Source of the DNA: Verrucosispora sp. WMMD573
GTDB lineage: Bacteria > Actinomycetota > Actinomycetes > Mycobacteriales > Micromonosporaceae
Reading direction: 5' to 3'
DNA length: 64,000 nucleotides
Assembly: GCF_027497175.1 (NCBI RefSeq)
Contig: NZ_CP114901.1
Coordinates: forward strand, 1,426,001 to 1,490,000
Below the pieces are notes generated by a model, which worked only from the letters and a program-made list of their open reading frames with translations, ran no database searches and was not told the DNA's origin. This document shows, one piece after another, positions 1 to 10,200 of this stretch; the first letter of the stretch is position 1; each line of letters starts with the position of its first letter. Made by a program: the position numbers and the translations under genes.

Positions 1-1517
1 GTCAGGTGATCCAGCCGGCGGGCCCTGCTTGCCAGTAGCTTTGCCAGATCCGCCACTTGCCAGTTCGGACGATGCGCGAGTCGTGAACCGGCAAGCCGAA
101 TCGCCAACGGCAGGCGACCACAGCTTTCCACCACCGCTGCTGCCGCCTCGGGCTCCGCAGCCACCCGCTCCGCCCCTGCCGTAGAGGCCAGTAGTGCGAC
201 GCCCTCCGCCGGCTTGAGCAGCGGCAAGGACACCGGCGGATCGACATCCAGCCCGTTGATCCGCCGACGCGAGGTCACGATTACCAGGTTTCCCGGTGCC
301 GTGGGCAGCAGAGGCCGGACCTGCGCGGCGTCGGCCGCATTGTCCAGCACGATGATCACCCTCCGACCAGCCAGATCGCGGCGCCACCGGTCGAGCCGGT
401 CTCCGGGGTCCGGCGGTATCCGGCCGGCGGGCGTGCCAAGTTGCCGGAGCAAGGTCGTCAGAGCCGTCGGGCGGTCCAGCTTCTCGGCAGGGTCGTGGCC
501 TTTGAGGTCGATGAACAGTTGGGCGTCCGGAAATCGGGCGGCAAGCCGGTTGGCGACGTGGACCGCAAGTGTCGTCTTGCCGCTGCCGGCCATGCCGTCA
601 ACGAGGTGCACCGTGCAGTGCTCCTCAGCCCGCAGGGTCGCGGACACCAGGTACTCAACGGCGTCCGCACGGCCCACGAAGTCCGGAACCGTCCTCGGGA
701 GGTACGAGAGCAGTCGTTGCTCCTGGTCGACGGCCTCCCTACCCGGTGCTCCGGCTGGGTCGGCTCGGCGAGACTGGCCGTCGTGCCGGGCGATGCGGCG
801 ATACAACCGTTGCAGTTCCTCCCCCGGCTCGACGTTCAGTTGCTGACGCAGGGTTCGACAAGCTGTGGTGTAGGCCGCCACGGCACCGGCGGAGTCTCCC
901 CGTAGGTGGAGAGCCTGCATGAGCAACAGGTAGGCCGGTTCGCGCAGCGGATGCCTGGTAAGCAGCTCCCGCAGAACCGGCAACGCCTCGTCATGTTGAT
1001 TGAGCCGGATCTGCAACTCGGCGAACAACTCGGTGGCCAGCAACCGATCCTCGGTCGCGGCGGCCACCTGGGCGGAGAGCCGAGGCCCCAGGGCGATCCC
1101 AGTGAGCATCGGCCCACGCCAGCGGGCGAGAGCTCGGGATACCAGTCGCACCGCCTCCCGCTCGTCGGCTCCGACGAGTTGCCGCGCCTCGGTCACGTCT
1201 TCGCGGAAGGCACAAAGGTCCACGTCCGAGCACTCGACATCGAGTCGGTAACCGTCCCGAGAGCGGATCAGCACCTCTCGATCCGGAAGCATCGCCTCAA
1301 GACCGCGTCGCAAGTTAGCCGCATAAGTACGGACATTCGGTATTGCTGAGGGAGGTGGATCTTCGAACCACAGTTCGTCGACGAGTTGTTCGACCGACAC
1401 CAACTCTCCCGCGTTGCACGCGAGCATGGCCAGGACGGTCTGCTGCTTTGGCGTTCCAGGCGGTAGCGCCTGCGAGCCGAGGCGTACCGCCAGACCGCCG
1501 AGAACCTGAATCTGCAC
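1..1517 (-). CDS. SARP/AfsR-like transcriptional regulator, 3' end beyond window
   Basis: About 505 codons are visible; the frame stays open to the left edge, so the C-terminus is missing. The N-terminus (VQIQVLGGLAVRLGSQ) starts an OmpR-like winged-helix DNA-binding domain. A bacterial transcriptional activation domain (BTAD, roughly residues 100-245) follows, then an NB-ARC-type ATPase with the P-loop GMAGSGKTTL near residue 306 and the Walker B-like strand VIIVLDNAAD. Proteins of this layout activate secondary-metabolite or developmental genes in actinomycetes; the target here cannot be told. The GTG start at 1517 is preceded by a purine-rich AGAGGGG. I saw no frameshift in the segments I translated. 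Confidence 0.85.
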   Translation of the reverse strand, partial: MQIQVLGGLAVRLGSQALPPGTPKQQTVLAMLACNAGELVSVEQLVDELWFEDPPPSAIPNVRTYAANLRRGLEAMLPDREVLIRSRDGYRLDVECSDVDLCAFREDVTEARQLVGADEREAVRLVSRALARWRGPMLTGIALGPRLSAQVAAATEDRLLATELFAELQIRLNQHDEALPVLRELLTRHPLREPAYLLLMQALHLRGDSAGAVAAYTTACRTLRQQLNVEPGEELQRLYRRIARHDGQSRRADPAGAPGREAVDQEQRLLSYLPRTVPDFVGRADAVEYLVSATLRAEEHCTVHLVDGMAGSGKTTLAVHVANRLAARFPDAQLFIDLKGHDPAEKLDRPTALTTLLRQLGTPAGRIPPDPGDRLDRWRRDLAGRRVIIVLDNAADAAQVRPLLPTAPGNLVIVTSRRRINGLDVDPPVSLPLLKPAEGVALLASTAGAERVAAEPEAAAAVVESCGRLPLAIRLAGSRLAHRPNWQVADLAKLLASRARRLDHL

Positions 1518-1942
1518 CCGGCCCCTCTGACCGCATTCAAAGGATCACTGTATGCAGCTTAACGCCATCGCCACCCGGTAGGTTGCAGCGATCAGCGACA
1601 AGCTCAACCGAAGCGGCGATGAAGTCAATAGCGGCTCTGTGGACACTTGATTGACCGCATTTCAGCCCACCAGGAGCGGAACCTGCCCTCCATTGAACAG
1701 CCAGTCAAGAGGGTAAGACGGACCGTGATACAACATCTCCATATTGGCCTATTATGCGCATTAGGACATGAATCATCGCTAAACGCCCCCAAGCGACCCT
1801 AGGGTCTGGCAGCACGGTGCAGTCAGATTCAGCTGGGGGTCGAGATGAACTCGCACGAATGGAACTGAACCTCCTGCCCGATCAGGAGCAGCCGGAGTAC
1901 GCTTGCGGAGCGCAACGCCCCGGTGACGATTGGGGATAATGC
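1518..1942. other. Divergent intergenic region, no gene recognised
   Basis: This 425-base stretch separates the leftward SARP gene from the rightward GGDEF-EAL gene and must hold both promoters. It is more AT-rich than the flanks around 1700-1790. A seven-codon open frame (ATG at 1844) sits behind a GGGGG motif and could be a leader peptide, but nothing else supports it. A GGGGATAAT string lies just before the TTG start of the next gene. Confidence 0.5.
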
Positions 1943-4447
1943 TTGGCTCGGCAGGCCCGACAGACCGGGACCGATCAGCGGCTGATGCTGCTCGTCGGTC
2001 TCGTCGTCATTCTGGCCGGCCTCGCCGGTGCGGTCTCCGTCGCGCACCTGCCCAGCTACGGCGCCATCACGGCGACCCTCACCTGGGCCACCCTGATCTC
2101 CCTCGTCGCGGTCGGTTTCATCGTCAAGGTCAGGGTGCGTATCCGCTCCACCAACCACGACATCGCCTGGACCGAGACGGCCATCGTGATCGGGCTCGCG
2201 GTGGCACCCGCCTCGGTGGTCATCCTCGCCACCGGGTTCGGCATCGCGATCGCCACGGTCCTCACCGGCAGCTCGCCGATCAAGAGAGCCTTCGGCATCG
2301 GCAAGAACATGCTCGTGGCCACCGCCGCCGGCCTGGTACTTCAGGTATTCGGGCGATCCGCCGGCAGCTCAGATCTCGCTGACACAGCGCTCCCCCTCGC
2401 CGTCGCCTATCTCGCTGCGGTGCTGCTCGACGAACTCGTCACCCTGCCGGTCATCTCTTTGGCCACCGGAACCTCGTTGCGCACTTTGTTCCGTGAGGAC
2501 TGGGGTCTCCGCATCAGTGCGGCCGTCGCCCGCCTCATCGTCATCATCAGCACGGTGCTGCTCATCAACGTCGACTTCCGGCTGCTCCTCGCGGTGCCTC
2601 CGTTGATGCTCAGCCTCCACCTGCTCTACTCGGCGCGAATCCGCTCCCGCACCGAGCAGCAGGTGTGGCAGCGGCTCGCCCAGACCACCGACGCGCTCAG
2701 CGTGGTCGAGTTGGACGAGGTCCTCACCACCGCGGTCACCCGGGCGGCGGAACTCTTCTCCGCCGACGAGGTGGAGGTCGAGCTGCGCGACGCCGACCGG
2801 GTGGTACGCGGCGGCACCGACGGTGTCACGTACGACGGTCCGGCAGCCGAGCCCACCACCGTCCAGGGCGCGGTGGTCCCTGCCCGCCTGGAAGGGCACG
2901 ACAAGACGGTCGACGTGGGCATGCTGCGGCTGCGATTCCGCGGACCGGTGAAACTCTCCGAGCGGGAGCAATACACCCTCTACACCTTCGCCTCGGCGCT
3001 GTGCACCGCCATCCGCAACGCCCAGGCGTACGCCGAACTCGCCCGGGTGGCCCAGGCCCACGCGCACGACGCGACGCACGACGCGCTTACCGGTCTACCC
3101 AACCGGCGTCACCTGCTCGACGCGGGCAACGACCAACTGAACCAACGGCACGCCGACGGGGTGACCGCCCTGGTGTTGATCGACCTGAACCACTTCAAAG
3201 AGGTGAACGACACCCTCGGTCACACCGCCGGGGACCAGATGCTGGCCGCCGTCGCCGAACGGCTGCGCGCTGCCGCCCACGCCGAGGACCTGGTCGCCCG
3301 GCTCGGCGGCGACGAGTTCGCCGTACTCCTGCGCGCCCTGCCCGCGCCCGCGGTCGCCGCACACCGCGCCGAAACGCTGCTGGCCGCGCTGCACGAACCC
3401 TTCGATATCGACGGCATGCGGCTCAACGTCGAGGCCAGCGGCGGTATCGCCGCCGCTCCCGCCACCGGCGGCATGGTCGAACTGCTGCGCCGCGCGGACG
3501 TCGCCATGTACCAGGCCAAGCGGGCCGGGCAGCGGCTGGCCAGCTACGCGTCCGCCCGGGACACCGCCGACCTGGATCGCCTCACGCTCGGCGGAGACCT
3601 GACCCGGGCCGTGGCCGACCACGAGTTCACCGTCAAGTTCCAGCCGATCGTCGAACTCGGCAGCGGTGAGGTCATCGCCGCCGAAGCGCTGGCCCGATGG
3701 CGTCACCCCACCCACGGCATGATCGACCCGCTGCGCTTCCTGGAGACCGTCGAACGGTCGGGCCTGCTTCCGGCCTTCGCCGAAGCCATCCTCGACCAGG
3801 CCCTGATCGCCGCCGGCGCCTGGCGGGACGCCGGATTCGACGTACCCGTGGCGGTGAACGTCTCCCCGCGCAGCCTGCTCGACGCCCGGTTCCCCGGTTT
3901 GGTGCTGGCCCGCCTGCGCGCCCACGACCTGCCACCCGACCGGCTGATCCTGGAACTGACCGAGACCCTCACCCTCAGTCAGCTCGACGTCGTCGACCGG
4001 GTACTCACCCGACTGCGCGACGCCGGCGTCCGGCTGGCCCTGGACGACTTCGGCACCGGCTACTCCTCACTCTCGCTACTCTCCCGGATCCCGGTGCATC
4101 AGCTGAAGATCGACCGAAGCTTCGTCACCGGCATGGAATCCTCCACCGAGGCCGCCGCGATCATCCGCTCCACCCTCGATCTCGGTCGCAGCCTCGACCT
4201 CTCCGTGGTGGCCGAGGGCGTGGAGCGGGAGGCGCAGCGACGCACCCTCTGGGAACTGGGCTGCACCGCCGGCCAGGGTCATCTCTTCGCCCGTCCGCTG
4301 CCCGCCGGAACACTGCTCGCCGCACTCCAGCGCGGCACCGGCGACCGGCCCGGCTGCCTGGCGGTCGCCCTGCACGACACCGGCGCGGTGGTCCGGCTAC
4401 CGCAGGGACGCCGACAGGGCGGACGGGGCCGCCACCAGCCGGCCTGA
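1943..4447 (+). CDS. Membrane-anchored GGDEF-EAL cyclic-di-GMP protein
   Basis: This 834-residue protein likely makes and/or degrades cyclic di-GMP. Six or seven hydrophobic segments fill about residues 15-230, followed by a GAF-like stretch (about 240-360). The diguanylate cyclase domain has an intact GGDEF at 455-459. The EAL phosphodiesterase domain has E581-A-L and the motifs VAVNVSPRS, ELTET, DDFGTGYSS, LKIDRSF and VAEGVE, so catalytic residues appear present. The usual RxxD inhibitory site before GGDEF reads HAED, so feedback inhibition may be lost. The TTG start at 1943 is chosen from the upstream TTGGGGA motif; an in-frame ATG at 1985 is the alternative. It appears to be transcribed alone, ending shortly before the next gene. 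Confidence 0.88.
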   Translation: MARQARQTGTDQRLMLLVGLVVILAGLAGAVSVAHLPSYGAITATLTWATLISLVAVGFIVKVRVRIRSTNHDIAWTETAIVIGLAVAPASVVILATGFGIAIATVLTGSSPIKRAFGIGKNMLVATAAGLVLQVFGRSAGSSDLADTALPLAVAYLAAVLLDELVTLPVISLATGTSLRTLFREDWGLRISAAVARLIVIISTVLLINVDFRLLLAVPPLMLSLHLLYSARIRSRTEQQVWQRLAQTTDALSVVELDEVLTTAVTRAAELFSADEVEVELRDADRVVRGGTDGVTYDGPAAEPTTVQGAVVPARLEGHDKTVDVGMLRLRFRGPVKLSEREQYTLYTFASALCTAIRNAQAYAELARVAQAHAHDATHDALTGLPNRRHLLDAGNDQLNQRHADGVTALVLIDLNHFKEVNDTLGHTAGDQMLAAVAERLRAAAHAEDLVARLGGDEFAVLLRALPAPAVAAHRAETLLAALHEPFDIDGMRLNVEASGGIAAAPATGGMVELLRRADVAMYQAKRAGQRLASYASARDTADLDRLTLGGDLTRAVADHEFTVKFQPIVELGSGEVIAAEALARWRHPTHGMIDPLRFLETVERSGLLPAFAEAILDQALIAAGAWRDAGFDVPVAVNVSPRSLLDARFPGLVLARLRAHDLPPDRLILELTETLTLSQLDVVDRVLTRLRDAGVRLALDDFGTGYSSLSLLSRIPVHQLKIDRSFVTGMESSTEAAAIIRSTLDLGRSLDLSVVAEGVEREAQRRTLWELGCTAGQGHLFARPLPAGTLLAALQRGTGDRPGCLAVALHDTGAVVRLPQGRRQGGRGRHQPA

Positions 4448-4460
4448 CAGACTAGCCCGG

Positions 4461-5786
4461 GTGAGCACCACCACCCCGACCAGCCGCCGTCCCGGGTGGT
4501 GGCACCGGATCGACACGACCGCCGGAGGTCTCGCTCTCGACCTCGGCCTCTACGCCGTCTCCGCCGCCTTCGCCGCAGTCACCGCGGCCACCTCCACCCT
4601 CCTGCCGCACCGCGCCTGGGGCGGTATCGCCGCACTCGGCTACCTCGGCGCGGCGATCGTCGCGCTCGGTCAGCTCCTGCTGCGGCGACACCGGCCCGGC
4701 TCGGCGCTGGCCGGACTGCCCGCACGCTGGCTGGTCACCCTGCTCACCTGGGTCGCCGTCGCCCTGCTACCGCTGCTGCGGCAGAGCGTGCAGCGCGCGG
4801 CCGGGCGCACCGACCGGGCACAGGAGGAGGTGCTCGTGGTCGAGGAGTCCGGGCGGCGGCTGGTGGAGACCGGCACGCCCTACTTGGGACCGGACGCCAT
4901 TGCCGCGCTGCCGCCGGGCGAACAACTGCTCGGCTACACGCCGTATCAACCGGCAATGGCCCTGTTCGGGCTGCCCCGCGCGGCCACCGACGCGTGGTGG
5001 GGCGACGCCCGGGTCTGGTTCGCGATCGGCACCGCCCTAGCTCTCCTTCTCGCCGTCCGTATCCTGCGCCGACCGGAGGGTGCGGGCGCACCAGCCGCGC
5101 ATGAGGCAGCCGTGCTGCGCGGGGTACAGGCCGCCACGGTCCTGCCGATCTGCGCGCTGACCCTCGCCACCGGCGGCGACGACCTACCCGTACTCGCGCT
5201 CTGCCTGCTGGGCCTCGCGCTCGCCGCCACCGCACGACCCGGTTGGGCCGGCGTCGCCGTCGGGCTCGCCGGTGCGCTCAAACTCTTTGCCTGGCCGGTC
5301 GCCGCCGTCCTGATCATCTGGGGCGTCTGCCGGCGGGTCGGCCGGCGGGTCGCCGCCGGCGCGCTCGGCCTACCCGCCGCCGCACTGCTGCCCACCCTGC
5401 TGGTGGACCGGGACGCCCTGGTGGAGAACGTGCTGCGGTTCCCCCTCGGGCACGGCCTGGTCTCCAGCCCGGCGCAGTCCCCGTTTCCCGGCTACCTGAT
5501 CGCGAACGCGCTGCCGGCGGGACGGGCCGTGGCGGCGGCGCTGCTGGTCGCCGCCGCGGCGGCAATCGCCGTCCGGCTCGTCCGCCGCCCGCCCCGCACC
5601 GCCCGCACCGCGGCGCTCGTCTGCGGGTACGGGTTGCTCGTCGCGATCCTGCTGATGCCCAGCACCCGGTTCGGCTATCTGCTCTATCCGGTGGCGTTCC
5701 TCGTCTGGGCATCAGCACTCGACGTTCCCGGGATCCGGCAACCGGCGAGCGAAGACGGCTCGCACGGCGTAGACCTGAGGGCATGA
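4461..5786 (+). CDS. Polytopic membrane protein, GT87/DUF2029-like
   Basis: This 441-residue protein has about ten hydrophobic segments and resembles the mannosyltransferase-like GT87/DUF2029 group. These use polyprenyl-phosphate sugars for envelope glycans. A DAIAALPPGEQLLGYTPYQP-like loop near residue 150 precedes more membrane helices, and GLAGALKLFAWPVAAVLII is typical of the family (the 'K-W-P' membrane motif). Its GTG start at 4461 lies 13 bases after the previous stop, and its stop overlaps the next start (ATGA at 5783), suggesting translational coupling. The acceptor and sugar are not deducible. Confidence 0.7.
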   Translation: MSTTTPTSRRPGWWHRIDTTAGGLALDLGLYAVSAAFAAVTAATSTLLPHRAWGGIAALGYLGAAIVALGQLLLRRHRPGSALAGLPARWLVTLLTWVAVALLPLLRQSVQRAAGRTDRAQEEVLVVEESGRRLVETGTPYLGPDAIAALPPGEQLLGYTPYQPAMALFGLPRAATDAWWGDARVWFAIGTALALLLAVRILRRPEGAGAPAAHEAAVLRGVQAATVLPICALTLATGGDDLPVLALCLLGLALAATARPGWAGVAVGLAGALKLFAWPVAAVLIIWGVCRRVGRRVAAGALGLPAAALLPTLLVDRDALVENVLRFPLGHGLVSSPAQSPFPGYLIANALPAGRAVAAALLVAAAAAIAVRLVRRPPRTARTAALVCGYGLLVAILLMPSTRFGYLLYPVAFLVWASALDVPGIRQPASEDGSHGVDLRA

Positions 5787-6415
5787 CCACCTACCGCGAC
5801 CGCAGCGAGGCGGGCCGGATGCTCGCCGACCGACTCACCGCCCTGATCGGCGAACCGGACGTCGTCGTGCTGGGCCTGGTACGCGGCGGCGTGCCGGTCG
5901 CCCAGGTAGTCGCCGAACGCCTCGGCGCACCACTTGACGTACTCGTGGTGCGCAAGCTCGGCATGCCGTGGGCCCCCGAGGTCGCCTTCGGCGCGCTCGG
6001 TCCGGCCGGCGTACGCGTGGTCAACGAGGTGGTGGCCGGGCAGCTGAGCCCCGACGACATCGCCGACGTGCAGCGCCGGGAGCAGGCGGAGCTGGATCGG
6101 CGCGAACGGCTCTACCGGGCCGGCCGACCTCCGCTGGAGTTGACCGGGCGCATCGCCGTCATTGTCGACGACGGCCTGGCGACCGGCGCTACCGCCCGGG
6201 CCGCCGTGCAGGTGGCCCGGCACCTCGGTGCCCGTCGGGTGGTGGTCGCCGTACCGGTCGGCGCCCAGCAGGCGTACGAGATGCTCGCCGCCGAAGCCGA
6301 CCAGGTGATCTGTGCTCAGCGGCCACCCAACTTCACCGCCGTCGGGGCGTACTACGACGACTTCCACGAGGTGTCCGACGGCGAGGTGACGGAGGCGCTG
6401 ACCGCTACCGCGTGA
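5783..6415 (+). CDS. Phosphoribosyltransferase family protein
   Basis: A 210-residue type I phosphoribosyltransferase fold. The PRPP-binding motif VIVDDGLATGAT is at residues 127-138, with LVRGGVPVAQVVAERLGAPLDVLVVRK-type N-terminal strands (loop and dimer contacts). Family members of this short 'YdhB/ComF-like' type have mostly unassigned substrates. The ATG at 5783 overlaps the previous gene's TGA by four bases, so I prefer it over the much longer upstream frame, which is a shadow of the membrane-protein gene. The end is followed after 22 bases by the zf-TFIIB gene, which has its own promoter. Confidence 0.85.
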   Translation: MTTYRDRSEAGRMLADRLTALIGEPDVVVLGLVRGGVPVAQVVAERLGAPLDVLVVRKLGMPWAPEVAFGALGPAGVRVVNEVVAGQLSPDDIADVQRREQAELDRRERLYRAGRPPLELTGRIAVIVDDGLATGATARAAVQVARHLGARRVVVAVPVGAQQAYEMLAAEADQVICAQRPPNFTAVGAYYDDFHEVSDGEVTEALTATA

Positions 6416-6437
6416 GTCGACCAGGTACCGTCGGGTG

Positions 6438-6833
6438 ATGAGCCTGACCTGTCCCAAGTGTCACGGAGAAATGCGTCAGTACGAGCGCAGTGGCGTGGTC
6501 ATCGACCAGTGCGGCGAGTGCCGGGGGATCTTCCTCGACCGCGGTGAGTTGGAGAAGCTGTTCGAGGCGGAGGCCAACTGGAGCGCGCAGCAGACGCCCC
6601 CCGCCCCGCAGCCGGCCCGGCACGCACCGCAGCCCGGCGGCTACCAGCCCCCACCTCCGCCGCCTGCGCCACACCAGCCGGGCTACGGTGCCGTTCCGCC
6701 GCCTCCGCCGCCTCCGCAGCACGGCTACCCGGCCCCGGCACCTGCCTACGGCCACAGCCAGCAGCACTACGGCTATCACGGGCACTACCGCCGGAAGAAG
6801 CGCAAGAGCTTCCTCGACGAGATGTTCGGCTGA
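6438..6833 (+). CDS. zf-TFIIB zinc-ribbon protein with proline-rich tail
   Basis: This 131-residue protein opens with a TFIIB-type zinc ribbon: CPKCHGEM, then CGECRGIFLDRGELEKL (residues 4-40). A low-complexity middle rich in PPPPPP, Q, G and Y follows, then a basic end RRKKRKSFLDEMFG. The family is widespread in bacteria and its biochemical role is unknown; the basic tail suggests nucleic-acid or membrane-surface contact (inference). A TACCGT -10-like box at 6426-6431 places a start site at or next to the ATG at 6438, so the gene is probably leaderless. A GTG three bases earlier is the alternative. Confidence 0.82.
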   Translation: MSLTCPKCHGEMRQYERSGVVIDQCGECRGIFLDRGELEKLFEAEANWSAQQTPPAPQPARHAPQPGGYQPPPPPPAPHQPGYGAVPPPPPPPQHGYPAPAPAYGHSQQHYGYHGHYRRKKRKSFLDEMFG

Positions 6834-7264
6834 GCAGCACGACCCTGGGTGACCGGGCCGCCCGACCGGCCCGGTCCTCCATCCCCGCACCACTCGTCGC
6901 GCTGGCCAGCCCCGCCGACGGACCGGCCACCGTGGACTCCGTCAACTACTGGCACTCTTTCCCGCACGGCGACGGGAGCGCCCGGCACGTCTGGTGGGCC
7001 CGTCGCTCGGCTGCCGCGTTCGACCGCCCGCGGTGGTCCGGCTCTGGGCGGACACCGCGCCGGCCGCCGTACGCGCTGCCGGCAACGCGGCCGCGACCCG
7101 GGTCGGGAGGGCCCCGTGGATGCCCTGCTCGGCGGTACCGTCACTCGGTCGGCCGGGTGGAACGACCACGACTACCTGCTCAAGGCCACCGGGCGGCTGC
7201 GCTCACCGGACCGGAGCGAGGCGATCTCGGTGCATTGGCCGCCCGGTTCCCGGTGCTCGGCTGA
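6830..7264 (+). pseudogene. Conserved small protein broken by three frameshifts
   Basis: No single frame spans this region, but convincing protein sequence hops across all three. Frame one reads WHSFPHGDGSARHVWWARR up to about 7030. Frame two reads VVRLWADTAPAAVRAAGNAA to about 7115. Frame three reads VDALLGGTVTRSAGWNDHDY to about 7215. Frame one resumes with ALAARFPVLG and a stop at 7264. Each switch equals one missing base (or two extra). The in-frame codon at the expected start, beside the previous stop, is CTG rather than ATG or GTG. Either this is a decayed gene of about 145 codons or the sequence carries indel errors. I do not recognise the family. It converges on dnaB. Confidence 0.6.
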
Positions 7265-7268
7265 GCGG

Positions 7269-10200
7269 TCAGACGATCGCCATGTCCACGAAGCGCGACA
7301 GGTGCAGCTGGGCGGCGACCGTCACAGTGTCAGTCGGGCCATTTCTGTGTTTAGCGACTATGAAATCCGCCTCCCCGGCCCGCGGCGACTCCTTGTCGTA
7401 GTAGTCGTCCCGATGCAGAAGTATGACTACGTCAGCATCTTGCTCGATGGAGTTGTGCGTGGCGATCCCGTTGGCGACGAAGTTGTGCGTACCGAGCACG
7501 GTGGCATCGAAGACGTCACGGTCACCGATGGACTCGATGGACACGATTTCATCCCAGAAGATGTCATTCGTGGCGTGCAGATCGAGGTCGGCGGCGTCGA
7601 GAGTCCGGGCGATACTCGCCAGCCGGGAACGGCTCGGTGCATGCTTCAAGAGCGTGCTTCCGCAGAACTGGGTACCGATCGCACTGGCAAACTCGCGGTG
7701 GCTCATGGCGTTGTCCACGAGGATCTCGCGAACGCGTTCCCAGACCTCACGCGGAACCGTGTCGACGTTGGTGTTGCTGCTCGTCAACGTTAGGGCTGCG
7801 AGTAGTGCTTCGCACTCGGCCGACCTCTCACCGTGCACTCCGATCTCGCGCAAGAAGCGCAACTGGTCATCACGTCCGGAGATGTCGAGCGTGTACTGGG
7901 TGCGGTATCGCGCCGCCGGCACGGTTTTCAACCGAGCGGTGATGCCGTACCGGAGCAGCAACCGGGAGATGTCCTCCACCAGTCGCCGGCTGGTGGACGA
8001 GTAGTAGACGCGCCCGCCACGCCCGGACTTGTTCACATGCACGGACCCGTCGGTCGCCCAGATGTGTCGTAGGAACAGGGTGATCTGGCCCTTGGGCAGG
8101 CCGAACAACGTCGGTGGCACAAACTTCTCGTGTGATCTGAGGCCGAAGAGCCCGAAGCCGTCCAGCCACTCGGCGATGGGATTCCGCCGTCCTCGAGCAA
8201 GCCGGTACGGGGCCGGGAGCCGGAGAGTGGTGACCCGGGCAGCCGGGTAATCGTCCCGGACTGCGGTGACACCGAAATGCCTGGCTGCTTCCGATACCGC
8301 CTGCAGGTTCGCCTCATCGACGCTGGCGTAGCGAATGGGCTGACGCCGTACGAACGATCCGTCGCCCAGCAGGTGAGCCATGAGCACCACCTCGGCCTCC
8401 GGCAGGGCTCGGACGTCCAAGGGCGCTGGTACATGGCGGGGCGTCGCCAGACGTGTCCCAGGGTTCAACTCGCCGAGTGGGATCCAGCCAGCAAAGGTGA
8501 GGAACGGGTGATTTGCCGTCGCATCGATCTGCTTCCCCGACGCCAACGTCATCCGGAACACCTCGCGACGGCCACTCGGGAAGACGTGCGTCATTGTTCG
8601 CGGCGTGTACCGCAGACTCTCGTCCAACGCCCAGACCGGGATGTCCCGCGCGTCCTCGGCCAGAAGTTGACCAAGAGTGACCTCGGAGTTGTCGTCCGCT
8701 CGAATGACTCTCGTATCCGAGGTCAGGCACCCACTTTCACGTAGATCGGACAGTTGTGGGCGCTTGTCGGTACGTTGCTCCGGGCCACGGTTCAGCTGGC
8801 TGACCGCGATGACCGGACACTCGACTTCCTTGGCCAGCAGCTTCAGGCCACGCGACAGGTCCGCGACCTCCTGCTGCCGGCTCTCGGTACGCTTCGGCGA
8901 GGTCATCAGCTGGAGATAGTCGACCACGATCAACTTGAGGTCATGCCGCTGCTTGAGCCGACGGGCCTTCGCCCGGATCTCCATCAGGTTCATGCTGGGT
9001 GTGTCATCGACGAACAGTGGCGCCTCGCTGATCTCACCCATGCACCGGGCGAGCTTGGTCCAGTCGTCATCGGACAGTTGCCCGCTTCGCAGCACGTGCA
9101 GTGGCACCCGGGCCTCGGCCGAGAGCAGCCGCATGACGATCTCGACCTTGCTCATTTCCAGCGAGAAGATCGCCGATGCCTGGTTGGCACGGATCGCGGC
9201 GTTGCGCGCGAAGTCCATGCTCGCGGTGCTGTTGTGCGTGGGAATCATTGATCGACCGGCCAGGTAAAGGTGATCCTCGTTGTCGACCGTGACGCACCGC
9301 ACGGGGACACTCGGCACCTGTCGCACATCCACGATGTAGCGGGATCGGCTACCCGCCCGGCCGACCGTGTGTCGGCGCGTAGCATGCGACTCCCGCTTTC
9401 TGGTCAACCGGAATACCTCGTCCGCCGTCGAGAAGCTCAATGTGAAAGCCGTCGAGCTTTCGGGGGTACGGCCGTTGACTCGCTTGCGGTCGATCGAGCA
9501 TCGGTAGCCCAGGCTGACGACGAGCTCGTACACATCCTCGGCTATCCGCTCCGAGGTGGTGGTGTACTGAACGTGTCCGGCTGCCGCAGCGGTACCGTCG
9601 GTGTCGAGCAGTCCCGCCAGCAGCTCCCGTCGCTGCTCCTCCGACGCTCGGAGGTAAGGCTGCGGAATGTGCTTGTCGTTCAGGACACCGGCGGCTCGAA
9701 GCAGCCCGGTGAACGAGCTTCCCGGGGCCACGACGAAGCCATCGGCTTCGACGTACTGTGCGATCTCCGGGTCCGCCGACGTGAACCGGGCGCCTGCCGA
9801 GTGCCCGTCGCCAAGCCACACGCCAAGCGTGTACGGGGGGATCGGCAGGTCCTCGCGGGCGGGAAGGGCCAGCGGTTGAGCATTGGTCACCGCGTGGTTT
9901 GCGCGCCCGTCAGCCGGATGCCGCAGTGTCGCGGCGATGTGTTCGGTAGTGACGGCGATGCCCATCTCCACGGCTTCCCGGTGGGTGACAAGCCGGTCGG
10001 GGATGGCGGTGACAGCCCGGTGTACGGCTGCCGCCTTGGCGCGTGCCGAGGTATCCCACTGGTCGCGCGGCCGGAGCTCATTCTGTCGGCGGCGGGCGGC
10101 CCGGGTGGTCGTCGTCCACAGGTGCTCGGCATCGGCGACGATGACTGATCCGTCGGAGAACTCGACCTCGTAGCAGGGGCGGTCGTGGCGCACCTCGTAG

